36,365 nt of DNA from Vannielia litorea (GCF_018424695.1 NZ_QTNQ01000039.1:1-36365); one strand, 5' to 3'; numbered from the stretch's first letter, positions 25,064 through 32,746 are shown. Numbers and translations: made by a program. Notes: generated by a model from the sequence alone, not told the origin.

Positions 25064-25846
25064 TTAGGTGAACTGCACCGCAACCGAGCCGAGCGGGCCG
25101 AAATCGGCGTGCAGCGTGTCGCCCTTTTGCGCGTGCACGGGGCGGGTGAAGCTGCCCGAGAGCATGTAGTCGCCCGGCTTCAGCTCGGTGCCATAGGGGC
25201 CGAGCTTGTTGGCCAGCCACGCGATGGCCATTGCGGGGTGGCCGAGGACGCCTGCGGCGAGGCCCGTCTCCTCGATCTCGGAGTTGCGATAGAAGACGGC
25301 GCCCACGGTGCGCAGGTCGATCGCATCGGGGCGCACCGGGCGGCCGCCGAGGACGATGCCCGCACCTGCGCCATTGTCGGCCACGGTGTCGAAGATCTTG
25401 CGCGGCTCGGTTACCCGGGCGTCGATGATTTCGATCGAGGGGATCACCCATTCGGTCGCACGCAGCACATCGATCAGTTGCACCCCGGGGCCCTTGAGGG
25501 GGGAGTGCAGCACGAAGGTGAGTTCGGGCTCGACGCGGGGTTTGCAGAAGCTCTCGAAAGGCACCTTGGCGCCATCGGCGAGCAGTTGATCATCGAAGAG
25601 GTAGCCGAAGTCTGGCTCGTCGATCTTGCTGGCGGCCTGCATCGCCTTGGAGGTGAGGCCGATCTTGTGACCGACGATCCGGCGGCCCTCGGCCACCCGC
25701 GCCTGGGCCACGGCGGAGGAGATGGCATAGCTGTCTTCCAGCTCGATCTCGGGGAACATGGCAGAGGGCCGCTCGCCCTGCACCTTGGTGCGGTGGCTTT
25801 CCAGCAGCGAGTCTACGGCCTTGGCGCGTTGGTCTTCTGTCAGCAT
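25064..25846 (-). CDS. hpaH: HpaH-like 2-oxo-hept-3-ene-1,7-dioate hydratase / hydratase-decarboxylase family
   Basis: Enzyme of the fumarylacetoacetase-like hydratase/decarboxylase family acting late in meta-cleavage pathways. The 260 residues match HpaH of the homoprotocatechuate route closely: [52 protein letters not shown], the metal-site region [30 protein letters not shown] and [20 protein letters not shown]. The same family also contains 4-oxalocrotonate decarboxylases and 2-oxopent-4-enoate hydratases, so the true substrate is open. GGAGG lies eight bases before the ATG at 25844-25846, deciding against the ATG at 25897. It is divergent from the aldehyde-dehydrogenase operon and probably shares its control region. 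Confidence 0.85.
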   Translation of the reverse strand: MLTEDQRAKAVDSLLESHRTKVQGERPSAMFPEIELEDSYAISSAVAQARVAEGRRIVGHKIGLTSKAMQAASKIDEPDFGYLFDDQLLADGAKVPFESFCKPRVEPELTFVLHSPLKGPGVQLIDVLRATEWVIPSIEIIDARVTEPRKIFDTVADNGAGAGIVLGGRPVRPDAIDLRTVGAVFYRNSEIEETGLAAGVLGHPAMAIAWLANKLGPYGTELKPGDYMLSGSFTRPVHAQKGDTLHADFGPLGSVAVQFT

Positions 25847-25901
25847 TCGGGTGTCCTCCGTTTGCGGTGTTTTGGACGTTTCAGGCGCGCTTGCCAAGAG
25901 A

Positions 25902-25986
25902 TAACATGTTAAGCATCTACATGTTTATCGGTGATACAGAAATTATCGATAATGTTGTTGACGATGGCTGGGGCCGGTTCTACGTT
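25902..25986. promoter_or_regulatory. Divergent control region of the aromatic locus with stacked dyads
   Basis: This AT-rich island holds several dyads: the perfect 10-bp TAACATGTTA (25902-25911), TTATCGGTGATA (25925-25936) and the perfect 12-bp ATTATCGATAAT (25942-25953). The last two share TTATC/GATA half-sites. Immediately downstream is a good plus-strand promoter, TTGACG (25958-25963), 17 bases, TACGTT (25981-25986), followed by GGAGG and the ATG at 26012. The dyads thus lie just upstream of -35 for the operon and before the divergent hydratase gene. No candidate regulator gene for the locus is next to it. Confidence 0.65.
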
Positions 25987-26011
25987 TTTCGTGAAAGCAG
26001 GGAGGTGCGCC

Positions 26012-27481
26012 ATGGATGGCGGTGACATGCGGATGATTACGAGCTTCGTGGGTGGCGTGGCCGTGGCGGGCGGCGAGACCTTCGAGGATATCAACCCGGC
26101 CACTGGCGAGGTTGTTGCGCTGGTGTCCGCCGCGCGCGAGGCTGATGTGGATGCTGCGGTGCGGGCGGCACGGGCGGCGCTCAAGGGGCCGTGGGGCCAG
26201 ATGACCGTGGACCAGCGCGCAAAGGCGATGCACGCGATTGCCGACGGGATCGAGGCGCGGTTTGACGAGTTCCTACAGGCGGAAATTCTCGATACCGGCA
26301 AGCCGGTGAGCATGGCGAGCCACCTTGATATTCCGCGGGGCGCGGCGAATTTCCGGGCCTTCGCGGAGGTTCTGAAGCACACGCCGGGCGAGGCCTTTCC
26401 CTTTGTCGCGCCCGACGGGCGGGATGCGCTGAATTACAGCCTGCGCGGGCCGAGGGGCGTGATTGCGGTGATCTGCCCGTGGAACCTGCCGCTGTTGTTG
26501 ATGACATGGAAGGTCGGCCCCGCGCTGGCCTGCGGCAACACGGTGGTGGTGAAGCCTTCGGAGGAAACGCCCGCGACGGCGGCGCTGCTGGCGGAGGTGA
26601 TCCGCGATGCGGGGATACCGGACGGTGTTTACAACGTAGTTCAGGGCCATGGGCCGGGCGCGGCGGGGCAATGGCTGACCGAGCATCCGGGCGTGGATGG
26701 CATCACCTTTACCGGGGAGACGCGGACGGGCGAGACGATCATGTGTGCGGCGGCCAAGGGGGTGCGGCCGGTGTCGTTCGAACTGGGCGGCAAGAACGCG
26801 GGCGTCATCTTTGCCGACGCCGACATGGAGGCGGCGCTGGACCAGGCGGCGCGGGCCGTGTTCATGAACGGCGGGCAGGTGTGCCTGCAAACCGAGCGGC
26901 TTTATGTGGAGCGGCCCGTGTTCGAGCGCTTCGTGGAGGGGCTGAAAGCACGCGCCGAGTCACTGGTGGCGGGCGACCCCTTTGACAAGGCCACAAGCTT
27001 TGGCCCGCTCATCCCCAGCGATCATCCGGCGAAGGTTCTGGGCTATTACCAGAAGGCGGCGGCGGGTGGTGCGGAGGTTGTCACCGGCGGCGGGCGGCTG
27101 GAGATGCCCGCCGCGCTGGAGGGGGGCAACTGGGTACAGCCGACGATCTGGACCGGCCTCCGCGAAGACAGCCCGGTGGTGCGCGAAGAAATCTTCGGAC
27201 CCTGCGTGCACATCGCGCCCTTCGACGAGGAAGAAGAGGTGGTGGCGCGGGCGAATGACACGCCCTACGGCCTCGCCTCCATGCTCTGGACGCAGGATGT
27301 GAGCCGCGCGCACAGGGTTGCGGCGCAGCTTGAGGCGGGGATCACATGGGTGAACTCGTGGTTCGTCCGAGACCTTCGCACCGCCTTCGGCGGGATGAAG
27401 GCCAGCGGCATCGGGCGCGAGGGCGGCGTGCATGGCTTGGAATTCTACACCGAGACCCGCAATATCTGCGTGAAGCTCTGA
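26012..27481 (+). CDS. 2-hydroxymuconic-semialdehyde-dehydrogenase-like aldehyde dehydrogenase
   Basis: NAD-dependent aldehyde dehydrogenase expected to oxidise a ring-cleavage semialdehyde to the dicarboxylate. The 489 residues contain VICPWNLPLLL (Asn158), the NAD-binding GNTVVVKPSEETP and FTGETRTG, the general base in VSFELGGKNAG (Glu257) and the nucleophile in FMNGGQVCLQTERLYV (Cys291). The C-terminal FVRDLRTAFGGMKASGIGRE followed by GGVHGLEFYTETRNICVKL is what I know from the XylG/DmpC branch, distinct from HpaE. GGAGG is six bases before the ATG at 26012, against an open frame from 25931. It is the first gene of a four-gene operon; the next start follows after 30 bases. Confidence 0.87.
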   Translation: MDGGDMRMITSFVGGVAVAGGETFEDINPATGEVVALVSAAREADVDAAVRAARAALKGPWGQMTVDQRAKAMHAIADGIEARFDEFLQAEILDTGKPVSMASHLDIPRGAANFRAFAEVLKHTPGEAFPFVAPDGRDALNYSLRGPRGVIAVICPWNLPLLLMTWKVGPALACGNTVVVKPSEETPATAALLAEVIRDAGIPDGVYNVVQGHGPGAAGQWLTEHPGVDGITFTGETRTGETIMCAAAKGVRPVSFELGGKNAGVIFADADMEAALDQAARAVFMNGGQVCLQTERLYVERPVFERFVEGLKARAESLVAGDPFDKATSFGPLIPSDHPAKVLGYYQKAAAGGAEVVTGGGRLEMPAALEGGNWVQPTIWTGLREDSPVVREEIFGPCVHIAPFDEEEEVVARANDTPYGLASMLWTQDVSRAHRVAAQLEAGITWVNSWFVRDLRTAFGGMKASGIGREGGVHGLEFYTETRNICVKL

Positions 27482-27511
27482 GGCGGGAGGCCCGGCGTGG
27501 GAGGCTCAGGC

Positions 27512-28348
27512 GTGATCGAGAAACTGGCCTATGTGCGTCGAGGTGTGGCCGATCTGGGCCGAGCCGCGGCCTTCGCCGAGGATATCGTGGGCTTGCAGCG
27601 GGTGGAGGCGGGCGAGGGCGTGGCCCTGTTCCGCTCCGATGCGCGCGACCATTCGCTTGCACTGGTGGAGGGCGAGGCAGGCGCGTCGCTCGGGCTGGAG
27701 CTGCGCGACATGGGCGCGCTGAAGGCCCTGGAGCAGAGGTTGGCCGGGCGCGAGACATGGCGCGGCAGCGAAGCGGAGTGCGCGGCGCGGCGGTGCAAGG
27801 CGTTGTTGGGCCTCAAGCTGCGTGGCGGGCTGGCGCTGGAGTTCGTGGTGCGCCCCCTGTCGAGCGGATGGCGCTATCACGGGCCGCGCGATGCGGGGAT
27901 CTGCGGCCTGTCCGGCGTGGTGCTGGCAAGCACCGATGTGGAGGCCGACGTGGCGCTTTGGTGCGAGGTGCTGGGGGCGCGGGTGAGCGACTGGGTGGGC
28001 GAGGGTGCCTACCTTGCGATAGACGAGGCGCACCACCGGGTGCTTCTCCTGCCCTCGGCCCGCGACGGGCTGCTGGAAGTGCAGTTCGAGGTGGAGGGCA
28101 TCGACCAGGTGATGCAGGCCGGATACTTCCTTCAGTCTCAGCAGGTCCCGGTTGTGAGCGGGCCCGGGCGAAACCCGGCGTCGGGGGCGCTTTTCATCAG
28201 CTATCGCGGGCCGGAAGACATGCTTTTCGGCTACGTGGGTGAAGGCGCGGCGCATGACGGGCTTGCGCGGCAGTTTCCGGGCGCGCGCAGCGGCTTTTGC
28301 GCCTGGGGCAGCGACAGCACGGTGGCGGAATATGGAGGGGAGGCATGA
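27512..28348 (+). CDS. Extradiol-dioxygenase homologue lacking all three metal ligands
   Basis: A 278-residue two-domain vicinal-oxygen-chelate protein homologous along its whole length to the product of the next gene; both contain RYHGxRDAGI at the domain junction. The iron ligands of type I extradiol dioxygenases are gone: the neighbour's His140 (GFSHVGL) is Gly135 here (GLSGVVL), His197 (INHQVE) is Phe192 (VQFEVE), and Glu245 (MVFEYS) is Gly240 (MLFGYV). A normal iron-dependent ring cleavage is therefore not expected. It may be a structural or regulatory partner of the active enzyme. I chose the GTG at 27512 (GGAGG seven bases upstream) because it aligns with the neighbour's start; a GTG at 27497 is the alternative. 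Its stop overlaps the next ATG as ATGA. Confidence 0.87.
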   Translation: MIEKLAYVRRGVADLGRAAAFAEDIVGLQRVEAGEGVALFRSDARDHSLALVEGEAGASLGLELRDMGALKALEQRLAGRETWRGSEAECAARRCKALLGLKLRGGLALEFVVRPLSSGWRYHGPRDAGICGLSGVVLASTDVEADVALWCEVLGARVSDWVGEGAYLAIDEAHHRVLLLPSARDGLLEVQFEVEGIDQVMQAGYFLQSQQVPVVSGPGRNPASGALFISYRGPEDMLFGYVGEGAAHDGLARQFPGARSGFCAWGSDSTVAEYGGEA

Positions 28349-29211
28349 TTTCTCTGCGAGATGTCAGCTATGTGCGGATGGGCACGCGCGACCTTGAGGG
28401 CGCGGAGTTCTTCGCCCGCGATTACCTCGGTCTGGAGGTGGCGGAGCGGCGCAAGGGGGCGGCCTATTTTCGCTCTGATCAAAGGGCGCACACGCTATGC
28501 TACTTCGATGGCGACCCCAGTGACCACGCGGTGGGCTTCGAAGTGGTGAGCACGGCCGAGCTGGACGAGGCCGCCGCCGCGCTGGAGGCGATTGGCCATG
28601 CGGTGCATGTGGGCACGCCGGAGGAGGCAGGGCTGCGGCAGGTGCGGGCCTTCATCGGGTTTGATGACCCGACCGGCAACCGGATCGAGCTGGTGGTGCG
28701 GCCCGAGATGAGCGGGCGGCGGTATCACGGCACGCGGGATGCCGGGATCACCGGGTTTTCGCACGTGGGCCTGTGCAGCACCGATCCGGTGCGGGACGAG
28801 GCCTTCTGGACCAAGGTGTGCAATGCCCGCGTCAGCGACCGGATCGGGGACGCGCCCTTGCTGCGGATCGACGAGGTGCATCACACGATCGCGCTGTTCC
28901 CGGCGCAGCGGAAGGGGATTCAGCATATCAACCATCAGGTTGAGTCTGCCGACGACATCCAGCGGAGCTTCAACTTCTTGCGGGAGCGGGATGTGCGGAT
29001 GGTGTTTGGCCCCGGGCGGCACCCGACCTCCACGGCGAAATTTCTCTACTTCGAGGGGCCGGACGGGATGGTGTTTGAATACTCATCCGGCGTGGCCGAG
29101 ATTGCGGATGAGCTGCTCTGGCGCGAGCGGCAGTTTCCGGCGGAGCCGAAGGGGTTTTGCAAGTGGGGCGCCAAGCCGGACATTCCCGAATTCCGCGACG
29201 ACGATGAGTGA
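28345..29211 (+). CDS. Type I extradiol (catechol meta-cleavage) dioxygenase
   Basis: Fe(II)- or Mn(II)-dependent ring-cleaving dioxygenase, 288 residues in two VOC domains. The N-terminal domain starts LRDVSYVRMGTRDLEGAEFF, and the catalytic C-terminal domain starts near YHGTRDAGITGFSHVGL. The metal ligands His140, His197 and Glu245 are all present. The substrate is not shown by the sequence. The general layout and its class II aldolase-fold partner resemble, from memory, the 2,3-dihydroxy-p-cumate/2,3-dihydroxybenzoate 3,4-dioxygenase group (CmtC-like). A strong GGAGGGGAGG ribosome-binding site precedes the ATG at 28345, which sits in the ATGA overlap with the inactive paralogue. Equal expression of the two proteins is therefore likely. 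Confidence 0.88.
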   Translation: MISLRDVSYVRMGTRDLEGAEFFARDYLGLEVAERRKGAAYFRSDQRAHTLCYFDGDPSDHAVGFEVVSTAELDEAAAALEAIGHAVHVGTPEEAGLRQVRAFIGFDDPTGNRIELVVRPEMSGRRYHGTRDAGITGFSHVGLCSTDPVRDEAFWTKVCNARVSDRIGDAPLLRIDEVHHTIALFPAQRKGIQHINHQVESADDIQRSFNFLRERDVRMVFGPGRHPTSTAKFLYFEGPDGMVFEYSSGVAEIADELLWRERQFPAEPKGFCKWGAKPDIPEFRDDDE

Positions 29212-29872
29212 AGCGACGACTGAGGTGACGCTGCGGATGGCGGCCCGGGCGCTGGGGCGTGCCGGGCTGGCCCATGCCTACGGGCATTGCTCGGTCCGGC
29301 TATCGGAGCACGAGTTCCTCGTCTGCGCGCCGGTGCCGATGGGGCAGGTGACCCCGGGGGCCGAGGGCACGGTGGTTCCGGTGGACGGACCTTTGCCGGA
29401 GGGTGTGCTCGGGGAGGTGCGGATACATCAGCAGCTCTACAAGACGCGGCCCGAGGCGGGCGGGGTGGTGCGCTGCATGCCGCCTAAGATCATGGCGCTT
29501 TCGACCCTGCGCCGTGTGCCGCAGATGCGGCACGGGATGGGCGCTTATTTCAGGGCCGGGATGGCACTGTGGGACTCGCCATTGCTGATCCGCGATGATG
29601 CGAGTGCCGAGGCGCTGGCGGCGCAGATGGCGGGGATGCGGGCCGGGGTGATGCGCGGCAACGGTCTGGTGACGGTGGGAGAGAGCATCGAGGAGGCCGT
29701 CGTGCTGGCCTGGTATGCCGAGGATGCCGCCCAGATCGAGCTGGAGGTGCTGGCGAGCGGGCTCGACGGCGTGCTGGTGAGCGCCGAAGAGGCCGCGCTG
29801 CGCGACACATGGAGCGGTGGCATTCTGGAGCGGATGTGGGCCTATTTGACCTTTGGCGACCCTGAGGGGTAG
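29204..29872 (+). CDS. Class II aldolase/adducin-fold protein, possibly a ring-cleavage-product decarboxylase
   Basis: A 222-residue protein of the class II aldolase/adducin fold: MAARALGRAGLAHAYGHCSV at the N-terminus, HQQLYKTRPEAGGVVR in the middle, GLVTVGESIEEAVVLAWYAE near the C-terminus. Where typical members have HTHP zinc histidines it has VVRCMPPKIM, and where they have a histidine before GxxxxG it has MRGNGLVTVG. The usual zinc site is therefore missing or rebuilt. HCOMODA decarboxylases such as CmtD, and PhtC, belong to this fold as I recall, so a decarboxylase acting after the dioxygenase is the best guess. Its ATG lies within the end of the dioxygenase gene (8-base overlap). It is the last gene of the operon. 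Confidence 0.78.
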   Translation: MSEATTEVTLRMAARALGRAGLAHAYGHCSVRLSEHEFLVCAPVPMGQVTPGAEGTVVPVDGPLPEGVLGEVRIHQQLYKTRPEAGGVVRCMPPKIMALSTLRRVPQMRHGMGAYFRAGMALWDSPLLIRDDASAEALAAQMAGMRAGVMRGNGLVTVGESIEEAVVLAWYAEDAAQIELEVLASGLDGVLVSAEEAALRDTWSGGILERMWAYLTFGDPEG

Positions 29873-29878
29873 CTCTTC

Positions 29879-29894
29879 GGGGCCTGTCGGCCCC
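29879..29894 (+). terminator. Short hairpin just after the aromatic operon
   Basis: GGGGCC pairs with GGCCCC over a TGTC loop, six bases after the stop codon of the last operon gene. There is no T run, so this is a weak candidate on its own; a stronger hairpin follows at 29947-29966. Confidence 0.4.
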
Positions 29895-29946
29895 TCATCG
29901 CATCTGCGAGGAAGACCGAAAGGGCCGAGGAGCGGCTTGTCGGCCG

Positions 29947-29966
29947 GGGCGGGACAAGTCCCGCCC
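29947..29966. terminator. Bidirectional hairpin between the aromatic operon and metF
   Basis: GGGCGGGA and TCCCGCCC form a perfect 8-bp stem with a CAAG loop, between the convergent ends at 29872 and 29974. Neither side has a T tract, so rho-independent termination is uncertain, but the position suits both transcripts. Confidence 0.5.
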
Positions 29967-29973
29967 TGCGCGA

Positions 29974-30843
29974 TCACGCCACATTTTCAAGCGTTTGGAC
30001 GGGCTGCACGCCGATGGCGCGGCACACGTCGCGGGTGAGGCCGGGGCGGTTGAGGGTGTAGAAGTGGAGGTGCTCCACGCCTTCATCCAGAAGCTCGCTG
30101 CACAGCTCGGTGGCCAGTGCGGTGGCCAGAAGCTCCTCGCGCCCATCACGCTCGGCGGCCTCGAAGGCATCGACCATCCACTGAGGCACATGGGCCCCGC
30201 AGCGGGCGGCGAAGCGGGCGGTGTTCTTGAAGTTTTCAATCGGCAGAACACCCGGGATCACCGGCTTGTCGATCCCCGCCGCAGCGCAGGCATCTCGGAA
30301 CCGCAGGAAAGTTTCCGCCTCGAAGAAGAACTGGGTGATGGCCTCATCGGCCCCGGCCTCGAACTTCTTCTTGAGCCATGCCACATCGGCACCCTCAGCC
30401 TTGGCCTCGGGGTGCGGATCGGGGTAGGCGCCGACGCGGATCTTGAAATCGCCGGTGTCCTTGAGGGCGGTGATCAGCTCGCAGGCGTTGGCGAAGCCAT
30501 CGGGGTGCGGCTCGAACCCGGCGCTGCCCTTTGGCGGATCGCCCCGCAGCGCCACGATCTCGCGCACGCCCGCTTCGTAGAAGCCGCGGGCGATTCCCAG
30601 CGTCTCTTCGCGACTCGCGTTCACGCAGGTGAGATGGGCGGCCACGTTGAGGCCGGAGGACTTGTGCAGCGTTGCCACCGCATCGCGCGTCAGCTCACGG
30701 GTCGTGCCGCCTGCGCCGTAAGTCACCGACACGAAAGAGGGATCGAGCGGGGCCAGAACCTGGACGGTATCCCAAAGGCGGAAGCTCGCCTCTAGGTTTT
30801 GCGGCGGGAAGAATTCGAAGGAAACGGAAGGGGCGGCGGGCAT
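29974..30843 (-). CDS. metF: 5,10-methylenetetrahydrofolate reductase
   Basis: FAD-dependent reduction of methylenetetrahydrofolate to 5-methyltetrahydrofolate, the methyl donor for methionine synthesis. The TIM-barrel protein has 289 residues. SFEFFPPQ contains the active-site glutamate, followed by VSVTYGAGGTTRE, HLTCVN, IVALRGDPP, AYPDPHPEA and EAITQFFFE, and ending in HFYTLNRPGLTRDVC. The AGGAC site lies about 12 bases before the ATG at 30841-30843. It is divergent from a MetR-like regulator with 93 bases between, the classical arrangement for MetR control. Confidence 0.96.
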   Translation of the reverse strand: MPAAPSVSFEFFPPQNLEASFRLWDTVQVLAPLDPSFVSVTYGAGGTTRELTRDAVATLHKSSGLNVAAHLTCVNASREETLGIARGFYEAGVREIVALRGDPPKGSAGFEPHPDGFANACELITALKDTGDFKIRVGAYPDPHPEAKAEGADVAWLKKKFEAGADEAITQFFFEAETFLRFRDACAAAGIDKPVIPGVLPIENFKNTARFAARCGAHVPQWMVDAFEAAERDGREELLATALATELCSELLDEGVEHLHFYTLNRPGLTRDVCRAIGVQPVQTLENVA

Positions 30844-30894
30844 GACGGTTTACTGTCCTCTTTTGTCGGTTTTGGTTGTCGCAAATCCGCGGCT

Positions 30895-30936
30895 GTGAAA
30901 CAAGCTCATAACTCTCAACACGATCATGAGTTTCAC
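30895..30936. promoter_or_regulatory. Dyad in the metF-metR intergenic region
   Basis: GTGAAA (30895-30900) and CTCAT (30905-30909) are mirrored by ATGAG (30926-30930) and TTTCAC (30931-30936), so two arms enclose about 16 bases. The left arm reads TGAA-N5-CTCA, one base off the TGAA-N5-TTCA consensus known for MetR of enteric bacteria. The right arm ends directly at the metR start codon. Control of metF and metR by MetR bound here is inferred. Confidence 0.5.
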
Positions 30937-31845
30937 ATGCATATCGAATTTCGCCATCTCCGCTCGGTGCGGGCGATCCATCAGGCCGGTGGGCTGGCGC
31001 GGGCGGCGGATATGCTCAACATCACCCAATCGGCCCTGAGCCATCAGATCAAGGGGCTGGAGGACCAGGCGGGAGTGGAGCTGTTTGTACGGCGCAGCAA
31101 GCCGTTGAAGCTTTCGGCCGCCGGGCACAGGTTATTGAGGCTGGCCGAGAAGGTGCTGCCCGAGATCGAAGCGCTGGAGCAGGACTTCAAGGCGCTGCGC
31201 TCGGGCAAGACCGGGCGGCTGCATATCGCCATCGAATGCCACGCCTGTTTCGAGTGGCTGTTTCCGGTGCTTGAGCAGTTTCGCCGGGCCTGGCCGGATG
31301 TGGATGTCGATATTCGCCCCGGTCTGGCGTTTGATGCGCTGCCGGCGTTGCAGAAGGAGGAGGTGGATCTGGTGGTGTCGTCCGACCCCGAAGATCTGCC
31401 CGGCATCAGCTTTGCGCCGCTGTTCGACTACCAGCCCACCTTCGTGGCCGCCGCTTCGCATCCACTGGCGGAGAAGGCCTGGATCGCCCCGGAAGATCTG
31501 CGCGACGAGGTGCTCATTACCTACCCGGTGGAACCGTCGCGTCTGGACGTGTTTTCGCAATTTCTCACCCCGGCCAAGGTGCAGCCCCGGCAGGTGCGCC
31601 AGAGCGAGCTGACGGCGGTGATCCTGCTGCTGGTGGCCTCGGGGCGCGGCGTGAGCGTGCTGCCCGACTGGGTGCTGCGGGCCACACTGAAGAGCGATGA
31701 CTATATCACCCGTCCGCTGACCGAAACGGGCCTGACCCGCAGGCTCTATGCCGCAACGCGCGATGCGGAGGCGACGAAGCCCTATATGGCGCATTTCCTG
31801 AAGCTCGCGCGCAGCGAGCCGGTGAAGCTTCAACGCGCGGGCTAG
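30937..31845 (+). CDS. metR: LysR-family regulator, probable MetR
   Basis: A 302-residue LysR-type regulator. The winged helix-turn-helix occupies about residues 1-60: FRHLRSVRAIHQAGGLARAA, then NITQSALSHQIKGLE. The effector domain follows, with GRLHIAIECHACFEWLFPVL, a block I associate with MetR, where homocysteine is the co-effector in enteric bacteria. The frame is open from 30799, but MHIEFRHLRS at 30937 is the natural LysR start; no ribosome-binding site is evident and the dyad abuts the ATG. Its place opposite metF supports the MetR assignment. Confidence 0.87.
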   Translation: MHIEFRHLRSVRAIHQAGGLARAADMLNITQSALSHQIKGLEDQAGVELFVRRSKPLKLSAAGHRLLRLAEKVLPEIEALEQDFKALRSGKTGRLHIAIECHACFEWLFPVLEQFRRAWPDVDVDIRPGLAFDALPALQKEEVDLVVSSDPEDLPGISFAPLFDYQPTFVAAASHPLAEKAWIAPEDLRDEVLITYPVEPSRLDVFSQFLTPAKVQPRQVRQSELTAVILLLVASGRGVSVLPDWVLRATLKSDDYITRPLTETGLTRRLYAATRDAEATKPYMAHFLKLARSEPVKLQRAG

Positions 31846-31904
31846 CCCTTGGCAGCGGGGCCATTCCGGCCTATACGCGCCACCTTGAACGCCAAAGGAG
31901 CCGG

Positions 31905-32696
31905 ATGATGAGTGGCAGCGCAAACCTCAACACCATGATCAAGGCTGCCCGCAAGGCGGGCCGCTCGCTGGTGAAGGATTTCCGTGAGGTGGAGAACCTG
32001 CAGGTCAGCTCCAAGGGGCCCGGCGATTTCGTGTCGCGCGCCGACACGCGGGCCGAGGAGATTGTCAAGGAAGAGCTGATGGGCGCGCGGCCCACCTATG
32101 GCTGGCTCGGAGAAGAGGGCGGCGGCGAGGACGGCGAAGACCCGACACGCCGCTGGATCGTCGATCCGCTGGACGGCACCACCAACTTCCTGCACGGGCT
32201 GCCGCATTGGGCGGTGTCGATTGCGCTGGAGCACAAGGGCGAAGTGGTTGCCGGTGTGGTCTATGACCCGGCCAAGGATGAGTGCTTTTGGGCCGAAAAG
32301 GGCGCCGGCGCATGGATGAACGAAACCCGTCTGCGGGTGTCGGGCCGGGAGCGGATGATCGAGTGCATCTTTGCCACCGGCTTTCCGTTTGGCGGGCGCC
32401 CCGAGCTGCCCGAAACCCTACAGGCCTGCGCCCGGCTACTGCCGACCTGCGCCGGCGTGCGCCGCTGGGGCGCCGCCGCGCTGGATCTCGCTTATGTGGC
32501 CGCCGGGCGCCTCGACGGTTACTGGGAGCGCCGCCTGAATGCGTGGGACATCGCCGCGGGCGAGTTGATCGTGCGCGAGGCGGGCGGCTTCGTGGAGCCG
32601 ATGGACGAGGGCGCGCGCGTGCTGGAGAGCGGTGCGATCATCGCTGCCAACCCGACGATCTTTGCCAAGTTCGCCAAGCAGGTGCGCGGGGCCTGA
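31905..32696 (+). CDS. suhB: Inositol monophosphatase family protein (SuhB-like)
   Basis: Mg2+-dependent phosphatase of the inositol-monophosphatase/SuhB family, 263 residues. The metal ligands are visible in LGEEGGG (Glu70), WIVDPLDGTTNFLHGLPHW (Asp87, Asp90) and LNAWDIAAGELIVREAGG (Asp215). In bacteria SuhB acts on inositol phosphates and, in enterics, joins rRNA antitermination complexes; which role applies here cannot be told. Two adjacent ATG codons (31905 and 31908) follow AAAGGAG; spacing slightly favours the second. It is convergent with the GFA gene, with a repeat-containing gap between. Confidence 0.92.
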   Translation: MMSGSANLNTMIKAARKAGRSLVKDFREVENLQVSSKGPGDFVSRADTRAEEIVKEELMGARPTYGWLGEEGGGEDGEDPTRRWIVDPLDGTTNFLHGLPHWAVSIALEHKGEVVAGVVYDPAKDECFWAEKGAGAWMNETRLRVSGRERMIECIFATGFPFGGRPELPETLQACARLLPTCAGVRRWGAAALDLAYVAAGRLDGYWERRLNAWDIAAGELIVREAGGFVEPMDEGARVLESGAIIAANPTIFAKFAKQVRGA

Positions 32697-32719
32697 GGGC
32701 TGTCCCGAAGAGATTTTGG

Positions 32720-32746
32720 GCCTCCGGCGGGGATAGTTCCGGAGGC
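32720..32746. terminator. GCCTCCGG hairpin between convergent genes
   Basis: GCCTCCGG and CCGGAGGC form a perfect 8-bp stem around an 11-base loop, followed by CAAACACTCAAATGG-like A-rich sequence. The first 13 bases match the motif inserted in xdhB. A second stem, GCGCC-GCA-GGCGC, lies at 32764-32776. The gap between the SuhB and GFA genes holds nothing else that I can name. Confidence 0.6.
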
